DNA of 64,000 bases from UBA4285 sp050944355 (GCA_050944355.1 JBMNQX010000001.1:62001-126000); one strand, 5' to 3'. Numbered from the stretch's first letter, positions 1 to 8,833 are shown. The notes: generated by a model not told the origin, from the sequence alone. Program-made: numbers and translations.

Positions 1-717
1 GTCAAAGTCAAGATTTCCGACTTGTCGGATTCGACGCTGAGCTCGATCGCGGTAGCAACACTGAACACAGACACGGAATCTCTTCAGGTCGGACAGCCGG
101 TTGTCGCGATCGGAAACGCACTCGGTGAAGGCCAGTCCGTGACAAGCGGCATCATATCCGCGCTGGGCCGGTCCATCACCGTCAACAATTACACATACGA
201 TGATCTGATCATGACCGATGCGGCGATCAATTCCGGCAACTCCGGCGGCGCACTTCTGAATGCGGAGGGCGAAGTAATCGGAATTAACTTCGCGAAATCT
301 GACGATGACGGTGTTCAGAATATGGCGTACTCGATTCCGGTGGGCGATGTGATCGACCTTGTCGAGAGCATGAGCACAAACACAACCCGCGAAGAAGTCG
401 ATGAAAGCGAGCGTGGATTCCTCGGTGTCAGCGGCGTGGACATCACATCCGATATCTCGAGTGCCTACGGATATCCGCAGGGACTGATGATCCGGTATGT
501 CCAGTCCGGTTCGGCGGCTGACAACGCAGGTCTGGCTGAGTACGATATCATCACGGCACTCGATGACCAGACGGTCAGCAGTCAGAGCGGACTCAGCAAT
601 ATTCTGAAGTATTACAGGGCCGGCGAGACCGTTACGATAACGTACTATCATCTTGAAAACAACCAGTACGTCGAAAAGAGCGTTGAAGTGACGCTTGGAA
701 GCAAGACAAGTTCATAA
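1..717 (+). CDS. HtrA/DegP-type serine protease, C-terminal part (5' end outside window)
   Basis: The reading frame is open from base 1, so the start and the first part of the protease domain lie upstream; 238 residues are visible. The visible part has the trypsin-fold core with the active-site serine in GNSGGAL (Ser codon at 241-243), preceded by the AIGNALGEG strand-loop typical of HtrA, and followed by a PDZ domain from roughly base 410 (RGFLGVSGVDI, then SAADNAGLAEYDIITAL). The family consists of envelope proteases that degrade misfolded exported proteins, with PDZ domains reading C-termini; Firmicutes members are usually anchored by an N-terminal membrane helix, which cannot be checked here. 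A strong hairpin terminator follows 30 bases after the stop, so this is the last gene of its unit. Confidence 0.93.
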   Translation, partial: VKVKISDLSDSTLSSIAVATLNTDTESLQVGQPVVAIGNALGEGQSVTSGIISALGRSITVNNYTYDDLIMTDAAINSGNSGGALLNAEGEVIGINFAKSDDDGVQNMAYSIPVGDVIDLVESMSTNTTREEVDESERGFLGVSGVDITSDISSAYGYPQGLMIRYVQSGSAADNAGLAEYDIITALDDQTVSSQSGLSNILKYYRAGETVTITYYHLENNQYVEKSVEVTLGSKTSS

Positions 718-747
718 CAGCAGATGACAGCGAACTGATATTATCAG

Positions 748-789
748 GCGGCTCCGGGTGCTTTACCGGGGCCGCTTCTTTGTTTTTTT
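748..789 (+). terminator. Rho-independent terminator after htrA-type gene
   Basis: A 10-bp stem (748-757 region with 765-774; GCGGCTCCGG against CCGGGGCCGC, one G-T pair) is followed by a T-rich run to 789. Confidence 0.85.
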
Positions 790-812
790 AGAAACTTGAA
801 ATACCAGTTTCA

Positions 813-840
813 TTGCGCAAATCGACCGATCGTATATAAT
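813..840 (+). promoter_or_regulatory. Probable sigma-A promoter of the clpX-type gene
   Basis: TTGCGC (813-818), a 16-base spacer and a perfect TATAAT (835-840) stand 34 bases before the ATG at 874. Confidence 0.6.
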
Positions 841-873
841 TTAAGTCAGCAAGTCAGGAAGCGAGGTAATAGT

Positions 874-2346
874 ATGAGCGATAAAGAAGAACATTTCTGC
901 TCTGTGTGCCACCGCCCGGAAAGCGTGACAGGCAGACAGCTGAATCTGGGCGGAATGTATATCTGCATGGATTGTATGCAGAGAACCGTCGATGTGATGG
1001 GCAGCAACGGATTTAACCTTTCCAACATGATGAACAATATGCCGCCCAATATGGTAAATGACCTGACAAACGGCACAACGAGCGGTACTACAACGGATGA
1101 CAAGGATAAAACAGAAGAGAACACAAAGAGCGGAACCGGCAGTCAGAATGGCTTCGACCCTTTCTCTTTCTTCAAGATGAGGACCGGGCAGAGTCAGGGA
1201 CAGACGAAAGAAGAAGAGGAAGAGCCGCCTCTCAAGCTCTCGGATGTCCCTGCTCCGCACGAGATCAAGCGCATGCTTGACGAGTATGTAATCGGCCAGG
1301 AAGAAGCCAAAAAAGTCATGTCGGTTGCCGTGTACAATCACTATAAAAGGGTTGCGACCGGTACGATGGATGACATACAGATCGAAAAGTCCAATATGCT
1401 GATGATCGGCCCGACCGGCTCAGGAAAAACATACCTTGTTCAGACAATCGCAAAGCTGCTGAAAGTGCCGCTGGCCATCGCGGATGCGACGTCGCTGACG
1501 GAAGCCGGATATATCGGCGACGACGTCGAGAGTGTACTTTCGAAGCTCCTGGCAAATGCGAACAACAACGTCAAAAGAGCAGAGCACGGCATCGTCTTTA
1601 TTGATGAAATCGACAAGATCGCAAAGAAGCAGGATATGCACAGCCGCGACGTCTCCGGCGAGTCTGTTCAACAGTCGCTTCTGAAGATCCTGGAGGGGAC
1701 GACGGTTGAAGTGCCGGTAGGAGCGATGAGCAAGAGCGCCATGGTTCCGCTGACGCGCATGAACACGCGGAATATTCTGTTCATCTGCGGAGGGGCATTC
1801 CCGGGACTTGAGGATATCATTATCAACCGCCTCAACAAGACATCCGGCATAGGATTTACGGCGGATCTGAAAAAGCGCTACGAGAACGAAAAAGACATCT
1901 ATAAGTACACGACGATTGAAGACTTAAAGCAGTACGGCATGATCTCGGAATTCCTGGGACGTCTTCCGGTTGTCTTTTCTCTCGAGGCGCTCGACAGAAA
2001 TGCCATGATCAAAATCCTGCGGGATCCGAAAAATGCCATTATTGCGCAGTACCAGAAACTGCTGGCGCTTGACGGCGTAGACCTTGAGTTCACCGAAGAA
2101 GCACTGGGGGCCATCTCAGATCTGGCTTTGGAGAAGGGAACCGGCGCGAGAGCGCTTCGGTCCGTAATCGAGAGCAAGATGATGGACATCATGTACGAAG
2201 TGCCGAAAGACAGAAATATCGGAAAAGTGACCATCACAGAAGATTATATCCGCGGCAAGGGAGCGCCTGTCATTGAGATGCGCACGGGAGAAACGCCTCT
2301 GATTCACACACCGGAACAAAAACGCATCGGCGGCTCGACAGAATGA
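874..2346 (+). CDS. clpX: ATP-dependent Clp protease ATP-binding subunit ClpX
   Basis: AAA+ unfoldase that recognises tagged proteins and feeds them to ClpP. The start at 874 is chosen because GAGGT lies just upstream; a longer frame from 796 would run through the promoter. 490 residues: a Cys4 zinc finger (C9, C12, C31, C34), a long low-complexity linker (about residues 50-118, rich in Asn/Thr/Gly then Glu), then the ATPase with Walker A GPTGSGKT (179-186), pore loop GYIG (212-215), Walker B VFIDEID (241-247), the ClpP-docking IGF tripeptide (326-328) and a sensor-2 GARALR. ClpX is usually about 410-430 residues, so the linker is long. There is no clpP or tig beside it, so it may be a second copy or a relocated clpX. 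It stands alone between its own promoter and the gdhA promoter. Confidence 0.9.
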   Translation: MSDKEEHFCSVCHRPESVTGRQLNLGGMYICMDCMQRTVDVMGSNGFNLSNMMNNMPPNMVNDLTNGTTSGTTTDDKDKTEENTKSGTGSQNGFDPFSFFKMRTGQSQGQTKEEEEEPPLKLSDVPAPHEIKRMLDEYVIGQEEAKKVMSVAVYNHYKRVATGTMDDIQIEKSNMLMIGPTGSGKTYLVQTIAKLLKVPLAIADATSLTEAGYIGDDVESVLSKLLANANNNVKRAEHGIVFIDEIDKIAKKQDMHSRDVSGESVQQSLLKILEGTTVEVPVGAMSKSAMVPLTRMNTRNILFICGGAFPGLEDIIINRLNKTSGIGFTADLKKRYENEKDIYKYTTIEDLKQYGMISEFLGRLPVVFSLEALDRNAMIKILRDPKNAIIAQYQKLLALDGVDLEFTEEALGAISDLALEKGTGARALRSVIESKMMDIMYEVPKDRNIGKVTITEDYIRGKGAPVIEMRTGETPLIHTPEQKRIGGSTE

Positions 2347-2408
2347 TGCCGGCTGACGGGAATGATTCAACAGAAAGGTGAATAAAATAAAATCTCCGAA
2401 TAATAAAC

Positions 2409-2437
2409 TTGCGTTTTTCAAGAGCGTTAATTATAAT
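2409..2437 (+). promoter_or_regulatory. Sigma-A promoter of gdhA
   Basis: TTGCGT (2409-2414), a 17-base spacer and TATAAT (2432-2437). The leader that follows contains a small inverted repeat (AGGAAA/TTTCCT, about 2455-2478) just before the ribosome site. Confidence 0.7.
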
Positions 2438-2494
2438 ATTGAAAAATCAAATAAAGGAAACGGGCAGCCGCTTTCCTGAAAAGGAGATCAGAGG

Positions 2495-3829
2495 ATGGGT
2501 TACGTCGACGAAGTTCTTGAAGATGTGAAGAAGAAGAACGCGAATGAGCCGGAATTTATTCAGGCTGTGACAGAAGTTCTGGATTCGATCAGACCGGTTG
2601 TTGAGCGCAATGAAAAGCTCTACAGAAAAAATGCTCTTCTGGAGAGACTGGTTGAGCCGGATCGTGTTATTACGTTCCGTGTTCCGTGGACGGATGACAA
2701 CGGAAAGGTTCATATTCAGAGAGGCTACCGTGTACAGTTCAACAACGCTATCGGGCCGTACAAGGGCGGACTTCGGTTCCATCCGTCGGTATATGTCGGA
2801 ATTCTGAAATTCCTGGGATTTGAACAGGTATTCAAAAACTCTCTCACGGGTCTCCCGATCGGCGGCGGCAAGGGCGGTTCGGATTTCGATCCGCACGGCA
2901 AGTCTGATGCCGAGGTTATGCGTTTCTGCCAGGCTTTCATGAGTGAGCTGTATAAATATATCGGTGAGAACACCGATGTTCCGGCCGGTGATATCGGCGT
3001 AGGCGGCCGCGAAGTCGGCTATCTCTACGGTCAGTACAAGAGACTGACAGGCCGCTATGACAGCATTCTGACAGGCAAAGGCCTTACATTCGGCGGATCT
3101 CTCATCCGTACGGAGGCGACCGGCTATGGTCTGATGTACTGTGCGGAAGAAATCCTCAAAATGAATGGCAAGACCATGAACGGCAAGACCTGCGTGGTAT
3201 CCGGTTCAGGAAATGTCGCGACATATGCCATTGAAAAGGCCGAGCAGCTCGGCGCGAAGGTTGTCACCTGCTGTGATTCCACAGGCTGGATTTATGATCC
3301 GGACGGCATTGATGTAGCTCTGCTCAAGGAAGTCAAGGAAGTAAAAAGAGCAAGACTCACCGAGTACAAAGCTGCGCGCCCGGGTGCCGAGTATCACGAA
3401 GGCAAGGGCGTGTGGACAGTTCCGTGTGACTATGCGTTCCCGTGCGCAACTCAGAACGAGCTGAATCTCGATGACGCGAAGACGCTTGTGGGGAACGGAT
3501 GCCAGGGTGTATTTGAGGGCGCCAATATGCCGACTACCCTGGAAGCCACGAAGTACATTCAGGAGAACGGACTCCTGTTCACACCGGGCAAGGCTTCCAA
3601 TGCGGGCGGTGTTGCCACGTCTGCACTTGAGATGAGCCAGAACGCTGAACGCCTTTCCTGGACAGCTGAGGAAGTCGATGCAAAGCTCAAAGACATTATG
3701 GTCAATATCGCTCACAACATCTCGGATGCCGCTGAAAAGTATGGCTTCAAGGGCAACTACGTAGTGGGCGCCAACATCGCCGGTTTTGAAAAGGTTGCCG
3801 ATGCGATGATCGCCCAGGGAATTTATTGA
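2495..3829 (+). CDS. gdhA: NADP-type glutamate dehydrogenase
   Basis: Reversible amination of 2-oxoglutarate to L-glutamate, cytoplasmic, a main ammonia-assimilation step. The 444-residue length is exactly that of the hexameric family-I enzymes. Conserved blocks are visible: YKGGLRFHPSV, then PIGGGKGGSDFDP with the catalytic-region lysine (K126 in GGGKGG), VPAGDIGVGGREVGY, and the Rossmann stretch VVSGSGNVATYAIEKA. The start has AAGGAG 10 bases upstream. It is monocistronic, with its own promoter and terminator. NADPH for it could come from the NfnAB genes at 34-36 kb, an inference from cofactor logic only. Family-level coenzyme preference (NADP rather than NAD) is likely but not proven from the sequence. 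Confidence 0.96.
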   Translation: MGYVDEVLEDVKKKNANEPEFIQAVTEVLDSIRPVVERNEKLYRKNALLERLVEPDRVITFRVPWTDDNGKVHIQRGYRVQFNNAIGPYKGGLRFHPSVYVGILKFLGFEQVFKNSLTGLPIGGGKGGSDFDPHGKSDAEVMRFCQAFMSELYKYIGENTDVPAGDIGVGGREVGYLYGQYKRLTGRYDSILTGKGLTFGGSLIRTEATGYGLMYCAEEILKMNGKTMNGKTCVVSGSGNVATYAIEKAEQLGAKVVTCCDSTGWIYDPDGIDVALLKEVKEVKRARLTEYKAARPGAEYHEGKGVWTVPCDYAFPCATQNELNLDDAKTLVGNGCQGVFEGANMPTTLEATKYIQENGLLFTPGKASNAGGVATSALEMSQNAERLSWTAEEVDAKLKDIMVNIAHNISDAAEKYGFKGNYVVGANIAGFEKVADAMIAQGIY

Positions 3830-3864
3830 TCATAACGGCATTTGCCATATATTCGATGACAGAG

Positions 3865-3897
3865 CGCGGAAAGCTTTCAGGGCTTTCCGCGTTTTTT
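3865..3897 (+). terminator. Terminator of gdhA
   Basis: Perfect 10-bp stem CGCGGAAAGC / GCTTTCCGCG (3865-3874 and 3882-3891) followed by six T. Confidence 0.93.
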
Positions 3898-3923
3898 AAA
3901 GCGTCGGCCCCCGTTCTCTCAAG

Positions 3924-3952
3924 TTGATTTTTTCGGGCTGGAAAGATAGAAT
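3924..3952 (+). promoter_or_regulatory. Sigma-A promoter of the small-ORF/TPR/YigZ unit
   Basis: TTGATT (3924-3929), a 17-base spacer and TAGAAT (3947-3952), 38 bases before the ATG at 3991. Confidence 0.65.
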
Positions 3953-3990
3953 TATACTGATTTTGTTTAATGATTATGGAGAGTTTCAGC

Positions 3991-4149
3991 ATGCTGAATT
4001 TTGATGAAGAGATCAAGAAATTCCAGCGCAGTCTTGAGGTAGAAGACGCGGAGGATGCGATATATAACAACGACGTACCAGACATTTCGGATCTGATCAG
4101 TCAGCTGATGCAGGAGGCCGATCAGCAGCACAGCCGGAACAGCCGCTGA
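3991..4149 (+). CDS. Small acidic conserved-type protein of unknown function
   Basis: A 52-residue reading frame (begins MLNFDEEIKKFQ, contains EDAEDAIYNNDVPDISDL, ends NSR) with GGAGAG seven bases before the ATG; an in-frame upstream ATG at 3976 has no ribosome site. It is strongly acidic, predicted alpha-helical, and has no Cys, signal peptide or membrane segment. It directly follows a promoter and precedes the zinc-ribbon TPR gene by 13 bases, so the two are probably co-transcribed. No function is recognised; the promoter, ribosome site and tight spacing argue that it is real. Confidence 0.7.
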   Translation: MLNFDEEIKKFQRSLEVEDAEDAIYNNDVPDISDLISQLMQEADQQHSRNSR

Positions 4150-4162
4150 AAGGCAGGTCAGC

Positions 4163-5773
4163 ATGAGATGCAACAAATGCGGAGCACTGCTGAATGAATC
4201 GGACATCTGTCCGAACTGCGGTGCTGATGTTCATATTTACAAGCGTATCGCGAAGGCGTCAAACGCATATTATAATCTGGGACTTGCCAAGGCGCAGGTG
4301 CGCAACCTGACGGGCGCCGTTGAAAGTCTGCGCACGGCCCTTACGATTGACAAGAGAAATATTCAGGCCCGGAATCTGCTGGGGCTCGTGTACACCGAGC
4401 GCGGTGACATCGTCGAAGGTCTGAGCCAGTGGGTTATCAGCCGCAGTATCATGCCGACTGACAATCTTGCGTCCCGCTATATTCAGGAGGCGCAGAAGGA
4501 CAAGGAAGCTTTTGACTCGGTGACAGAGGCCATCGGACAGTACAATCTGGCACTCCGCAACGCGAGGCAGGGCAACACGGATATGGCCATGATTCAGCTC
4601 AAGAAAGTCACGGCTGCTCATCCGAACCTGCTGAAGGCTCAACAGCTTCTGGCACTCCTGTATATCCAGAATGGCGATTATAACCGGGCGCGCCGCTGCC
4701 TGAACACGGTTCTGCACGTAGACCGCAGCAATACCCTGGCACAGCGCTACCTCCAGGAAATTCACGAAAGACTGCGCGAGAAGCGCAAGAATTCCCCGTC
4801 CGGGTTCCGACCGCACACCGTGGAAGAGCAGAGAAAGCCTCTTTCCGGCAATGATGTGATCATTCCGCACAATTCATTCCGTATGCCCGGAAATGGTGCG
4901 GCGACAGCACTTCATATCCTGATCGGGGCCGGCATCGGAATACTTCTGTTCTTCCTGCTTCTGTCTCCGTCCATCCGGCGCAGCGCGCTTCTCGAAGGAC
5001 AGGCGGGCAATACAGAGCTGACAGAACAGATCGCGTCACAGAACGCCGAGATCACATCACTTCAGTCCCAGCTCGAAGAGGTGCAGCGGGAGTACACGAA
5101 TCTTCAGACATCGAGCGGAAGTACGGAGGACACGCAGTCTCTGATCGCATCTGCTCAGTACTATCTGTCCGGGAAACTGCTCGAATCAGCCGAAAGACTG
5201 GCAGATATCGAGAATCCTGATGATTTTACGCAGACGGAGGCCATATCTCTGTATGCATTTCTTTCGGACAACATGAAGAGTTACGCTTCTGAAATTTTCG
5301 ACGAGGCAAAATCCGCGTATGACACCGGAGATTATCAGACAGCCATCCTCGGTTTTGTGCGCGCCACAAGAGCGGACAGCACAAATGCCGAGTACGTATA
5401 CTACGCGGCCAAAGCGTATGAGGCAGCCGGCGACAGTACGAATGCGAGAACATATTATCAGATGATCGTCGACAATTTTTCCTCTTCCGAGTATGCGTCA
5501 GAGGCGCAGGCTTATCTGACCGGCACAACAGGCGGTACAACTTCTGAAACTACACAGACTCAGACGGAGGCGGCGGCTCAGACGGAAGCAGCAGCTCAGG
5601 CTGAGACGGAGGCTCCGGCGGAAACAGAGGCTCAGACGGAGGCAGCAGCTCAGGCTGAGACGGTTGATTCATCAGCGGAAGAGGCACAGGCAGAGGCGGC
5701 CGCCGTGTCTGAGGAAGAGACACAGGCTGAGACGGCTGCCGCGGAGACGCAGGCCGAGACGGAGGCACAATGA
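4163..5773 (+). CDS. Membrane-anchored zinc-ribbon TPR protein
   Basis: 536 residues, function unknown, architecture clear. An N-terminal zinc ribbon (C3, C6, C16, C19) is followed by TPR-like helices (about 30-205), one membrane helix (about 246-268), a coiled coil (about 285-325), two or three further TPR-like units (about 330-455) and an Ala/Glu/Thr/Gln-rich low-complexity tail of about 75 residues. With no signal peptide, the positive SIRR just after the helix and the positive loop before it leave the orientation open; one half is cytoplasmic and the other outside. TPR units on both sides suggest a scaffold joining cytoplasmic and envelope proteins (inference). Its stop overlaps the start of the next gene (ATGA). 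AGGCAGGT precedes the start. Confidence 0.75.
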   Translation: MRCNKCGALLNESDICPNCGADVHIYKRIAKASNAYYNLGLAKAQVRNLTGAVESLRTALTIDKRNIQARNLLGLVYTERGDIVEGLSQWVISRSIMPTDNLASRYIQEAQKDKEAFDSVTEAIGQYNLALRNARQGNTDMAMIQLKKVTAAHPNLLKAQQLLALLYIQNGDYNRARRCLNTVLHVDRSNTLAQRYLQEIHERLREKRKNSPSGFRPHTVEEQRKPLSGNDVIIPHNSFRMPGNGAATALHILIGAGIGILLFFLLLSPSIRRSALLEGQAGNTELTEQIASQNAEITSLQSQLEEVQREYTNLQTSSGSTEDTQSLIASAQYYLSGKLLESAERLADIENPDDFTQTEAISLYAFLSDNMKSYASEIFDEAKSAYDTGDYQTAILGFVRATRADSTNAEYVYYAAKAYEAAGDSTNARTYYQMIVDNFSSSEYASEAQAYLTGTTGGTTSETTQTQTEAAAQTEAAAQAETEAPAETEAQTEAAAQAETVDSSAEEAQAEAAAVSEEETQAETAAAETQAETEAQ

Positions 5774-6408
5774 ATATTGTCGTGCGCGGGGGCGAAGGGC
5801 AGATCACAGCAAAAAAGTCCCGCTTTATCGGTCAGCTTTTCCCTGTGCGCTCGGAAGCCGATGCTCTGTCGGTGCTTGATGGCGTCCGGAAAAAATACTG
5901 GGACGCGAGACATCATGTGTATGCGTATGTGACGGATTCCGGACGAATCCGTCACTTTTCCGATGACGGAGAGCCGGCCGGAACAGGAGGCAGACCAGTT
6001 CTGGAAGTTCTGACACGGGCAGAACTGACCGGATCTCTTCTGGTCGTCACCCGGTACTTCGGCGGAACGCTGCTCGGCACCGGCGGACTGACGAGAGCGT
6101 ATGGCGCGGCGGCCGAGGCGGCACTTGCGTCGGCGGTCACCGCAGAACTTATTGCCGGAAAGAGTTATCGTCTGCAGCTCACATATCAGCAGGCGGGAAA
6201 GCTGGAATGGCTGGCCAGAGAGTCAGGCGGAATTCTTCTGGACACAACGTATCAGGAAACGGTCACGGCCAGAATGCTGATTCCGGATGAGACGGAAACG
6301 GATTTCCTTTCCCGGACGGCGGATATTTTCGCCGGAAAAGTGATAGCGGAAGACGAAGGCGAAAAGGCGTATTACAGAGACGAAAAAGGAAATGTTCATT
6401 ACATTTGA
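5770..6408 (+). CDS. YigZ/IMPACT family protein
   Basis: 212 residues. The UPF0029 N-terminal domain is recognised from KSRFIGQLFPVRS, HHVYAYVTDSG, FSDDGEPAGTGG and VTRYFGGTLLGTGGLTRAYG; a DUF1949-like ferredoxin-fold domain follows (about 135-212). Family members (E. coli YigZ, B. subtilis YvyE, eukaryotic IMPACT) bind nucleic acid or translation factors, but the bacterial role is unsettled. The start overlaps the stop of the TPR gene by 4 bases, indicating translational coupling; the weak upstream site GGAGGCACA lies inside the preceding gene. Confidence 0.9.
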   Translation: MNIVVRGGEGQITAKKSRFIGQLFPVRSEADALSVLDGVRKKYWDARHHVYAYVTDSGRIRHFSDDGEPAGTGGRPVLEVLTRAELTGSLLVVTRYFGGTLLGTGGLTRAYGAAAEAALASAVTAELIAGKSYRLQLTYQQAGKLEWLARESGGILLDTTYQETVTARMLIPDETETDFLSRTADIFAGKVIAEDEGEKAYYRDEKGNVHYI

Positions 6409-6419
6409 GGAGGCTGACC

Positions 6420-7220
6420 TTGAAGAGAAACAGAAGGACAGAAAGTTCTCTGCTGTTGGGGCTGCCGGATGTGAAGCTGGAGCCGGACGCTCTGGCTGCT
6501 GAGACAGCGTCAAGAGCAGCGGCTGCGCTGGCGCATTTTCCGGGCGGAAAATCCTGGAAGAAAGTGCTGACGGAATTTGCCGCGCAGACAGAAAAGAAAA
6601 ACTGTGCGTATCCCGGCATTGCGGCGCTGATTCTTTCCGGACCGGAAGAATGGGAGGCGCGCGCTCGTGAGAAAGCAGAAAAGACGGCTCTTTCGCAGAT
6701 CTGCACTCCGCTCGAGGCGTATCTCTATATTCCCGCACTTATGCTCGCTGACACGAGACTCGGCACGAAAGAACGGTATTTCGATCTTCTGAGCACTCTT
6801 AAAGCTGTTCCGGCCGGGAGCGAGGATGACTCAGCACTTCTCATGGCGGCCGCCGTTGAGTCCATGGAGTGGATGGAGCAGGCCGTCTACGAAGTGTACC
6901 GCGGGTTTCAGGATATCTTCCTGACAAATGCACGCAGACTGCAGCAGTTTGCCGCAGACGGAAACGGGGAAAATGCAGAATCGCCATCGTCGGTTCTGTT
7001 TGCGTCGTATGCGGTTCTCAAAGCCTGCAGACTGGGCGCTGTTCTGACGGAGCGCCACGCCGCAGCGGCCGAAAAAAGGGCAGAGAAAATCATGAAGAAG
7101 GCGGACGATTCCGGTGAGCCGCTCGTCTATGCGGCTGCTGCTCTTGTCTACGCGGAAGGCATCCGCAACCGGGATTTCCGCGATTACGGGGCGAAAAACG
7201 GAGGTGTGCTGTGGAGCTGA
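6420..7220 (+). CDS. Uncharacterised alpha-helical protein, possible GH88/GH105-like remnant
   Basis: 266 residues from a TTG at 6420, which has GAGGAGG six bases upstream; a TTG at 6405 would lie on that site and is rejected. No signal peptide or membrane helix. The sequence is rich in Ala-containing helix pairs, and the segment SSVLFASYAVLKACRLGAVL followed by RHAAAAEKRAEKI resembles the repeated hairpins of unsaturated glucuronyl/rhamnogalacturonyl hydrolases (GH88/GH105), but it is about 100 residues shorter than those enzymes and I cannot find their catalytic aspartates. The neighbour downstream, overlapping by 10 bases, is a GH28 polygalacturonase, which makes a pectin link plausible. 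The assignment is a weak inference. Confidence 0.55.
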   Translation: MKRNRRTESSLLLGLPDVKLEPDALAAETASRAAAALAHFPGGKSWKKVLTEFAAQTEKKNCAYPGIAALILSGPEEWEARAREKAEKTALSQICTPLEAYLYIPALMLADTRLGTKERYFDLLSTLKAVPAGSEDDSALLMAAAVESMEWMEQAVYEVYRGFQDIFLTNARRLQQFAADGNGENAESPSSVLFASYAVLKACRLGAVLTERHAAAAEKRAEKIMKKADDSGEPLVYAAAALVYAEGIRNRDFRDYGAKNGGVLWS

Positions 7221-8764
7221 AGCTGCTGTGGAAAGGATTTCGGACTGCCGTGCTGAAACTCACGGGAGCAGGGCGGTATCACGCTGTCAGGCCATATACA
7301 TTGTCGTTTTCTGACGGCCGCACGATAAAAACGGATACGGTCGTGACATCTGTCTACGATCTTGAGCCCGGAAAGGCTTATACCTGTGAGGCGCGGATGG
7401 AAGGGAAAGAAATCCTTCCGATTTCATTTGTCATGGAAAAGGAGACAGTGACTCTGAATGTCCGGGATTTCGGCGCCGTCGGCGACGGAAAGCACGATGA
7501 CACAGCGGCGATTCAGTGCGCCATTATGGCGGGCCGCAGTCACAGCCGTGTTCTGGTTCCGAAGGGCGTGTTCCGCGTGACAAATCTGTTTCTGAAGAAC
7601 AATCTGCACTTGTATCTTGACAAAGGCGCCGTGATCAAAGGGATTCCGGATCGCGGCCGCATGGCTGTGCTGCCGGGCACAATTCCGACGACGGACGAGA
7701 AGGACGAACGCAATTTCGGAACCTGGGAAGGCAATCCGCTGGATTGTTTCGCCGGCGTCATCACCGGGCTGCACGTGTCGGATGTCACCGTTTCAGGTCC
7801 CGGCACGATTGACGGCGGTGCCGGAAAAAATGACTGGTGGAAAGATGTCAGAACAAGGAATATTGCCTGGCGCCCGAGGCTCGTATTTCTGAACGACTGC
7901 CGGCGCGTTGTCTTTCAGGGCGTGACGCTTCAGAATTCTCCTTCCTGGACGATGCATCCGTATTTCTGCCGCGATATCCGTTTTCTCGGGATTACGGTTC
8001 ACAATCCGGCTGACTCTCCGAATACGGACGGCATTGATCCGGAAAGCTGCACCGGCGTGCAGGTGATCGGAACGCGGATTTCCGTCGGGGACGACTGCAT
8101 TGCCATCAAATCCGGAAAAATTTATCAGGCGCAGAAATACCAGATGCCGACATCCGGTGTGCGCGTCGAGAATTGTCTGATGCGCGACGGACACGGCTCT
8201 GTGACGGTCGGATCCGAAATTGCGGCCGGCGTGCGGGATGTCCGCGTGAAGAACTGCGAATTTGTCAACACGGACAGAGGACTGCGGATAAAAACCCGCC
8301 GGGGCAGAGGTGAACTCTCGGTGCTGACGGACATCCGGTTCGAGAACATCACGATGGATCATGTGAAGACGCCATTTGTCGTGAACAGCTTCTATTACTG
8401 CGATCCTGACGGGCACACCGAATATGTCGGCACGCAGGAGGCGCTGCCTGTCGATGCGAGGACGCCGTCAATCGGCAAACTCGTGTTCCGCAATATTGTG
8501 GCGGAAAACTGCGAGTACGCCGCGGCCTGGATTGCGGGGCTGCCCGAGAGACGAATCGAAGAGATTGTCATGGACGGGATTCACGTCACATTTGCCGGGG
8601 ATGCCGGAACAGGCGTGCCGGCTATGATGGAAGGCTGTTCCGCGGTGAGCCGGGCAGGACTTGTCATAAGCGGAGTCGAAAAACTGACGCTGCGCGATGT
8701 GTCTGTCAAAGGCTGCAAGGGAGACGAAAGGATTTTCCGCGGCATCGGACAGATCATTGAATAA
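7211..8764 (+). CDS. GH28 polygalacturonase (probably intracellular)
   Basis: Inverting glycoside hydrolase of the right-handed beta-helix fold acting on alpha-1,4-galacturonan. 517 residues from a GTG with GGAGG six bases upstream. An N-terminal fibronectin-like segment (about 1-78) precedes the pectinase entry motif VRDFGAVGDGKHDDTAAIQ. All four GH28 hallmarks are present: NTD (D273), DD (D294, D295), GHG (H328) and RIK (R359, K361). There is no signal peptide, so it likely works in the cytoplasm on imported oligogalacturonides, releasing galacturonate for the UxaC pathway at 25-32 kb. It ends at a strong hairpin shared with the convergent XRE gene. Confidence 0.93.
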   Translation: MELKLLWKGFRTAVLKLTGAGRYHAVRPYTLSFSDGRTIKTDTVVTSVYDLEPGKAYTCEARMEGKEILPISFVMEKETVTLNVRDFGAVGDGKHDDTAAIQCAIMAGRSHSRVLVPKGVFRVTNLFLKNNLHLYLDKGAVIKGIPDRGRMAVLPGTIPTTDEKDERNFGTWEGNPLDCFAGVITGLHVSDVTVSGPGTIDGGAGKNDWWKDVRTRNIAWRPRLVFLNDCRRVVFQGVTLQNSPSWTMHPYFCRDIRFLGITVHNPADSPNTDGIDPESCTGVQVIGTRISVGDDCIAIKSGKIYQAQKYQMPTSGVRVENCLMRDGHGSVTVGSEIAAGVRDVRVKNCEFVNTDRGLRIKTRRGRGELSVLTDIRFENITMDHVKTPFVVNSFYYCDPDGHTEYVGTQEALPVDARTPSIGKLVFRNIVAENCEYAAAWIAGLPERRIEEIVMDGIHVTFAGDAGTGVPAMMEGCSAVSRAGLVISGVEKLTLRDVSVKGCKGDERIFRGIGQIIE

Positions 8765-8769
8765 AATAA

Positions 8770-8818
8770 ACGGGCTGTTGCATTAGTACCTTTTGGTACT
8801 TTGCAACAGCCCGTTTTT
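8770..8818. terminator. Bidirectional terminator between GH28 and XRE genes
   Basis: Long near-perfect inverted repeat: ACGGGCTGTTGC (8770-8781) with GCAACAGCCCGT (8803-8814), plus inner AGTACC/GGTACT around a TTTT loop. It has T on the plus side (8814-8818) and A-rich sequence on the other side (8763-8770), so it can stop both strands. Confidence 0.92.
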
Positions 8819-8833
8819 CCGCGCACGGCAGAT

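Noticed and set aside
2455..2478. Inverted repeat AGGAAA/TTTCCT before gdhA as a riboswitch or terminator
   Set aside because: Only six base pairs, no T run and no match to a known aptamer; kept only as a note in the promoter entry.
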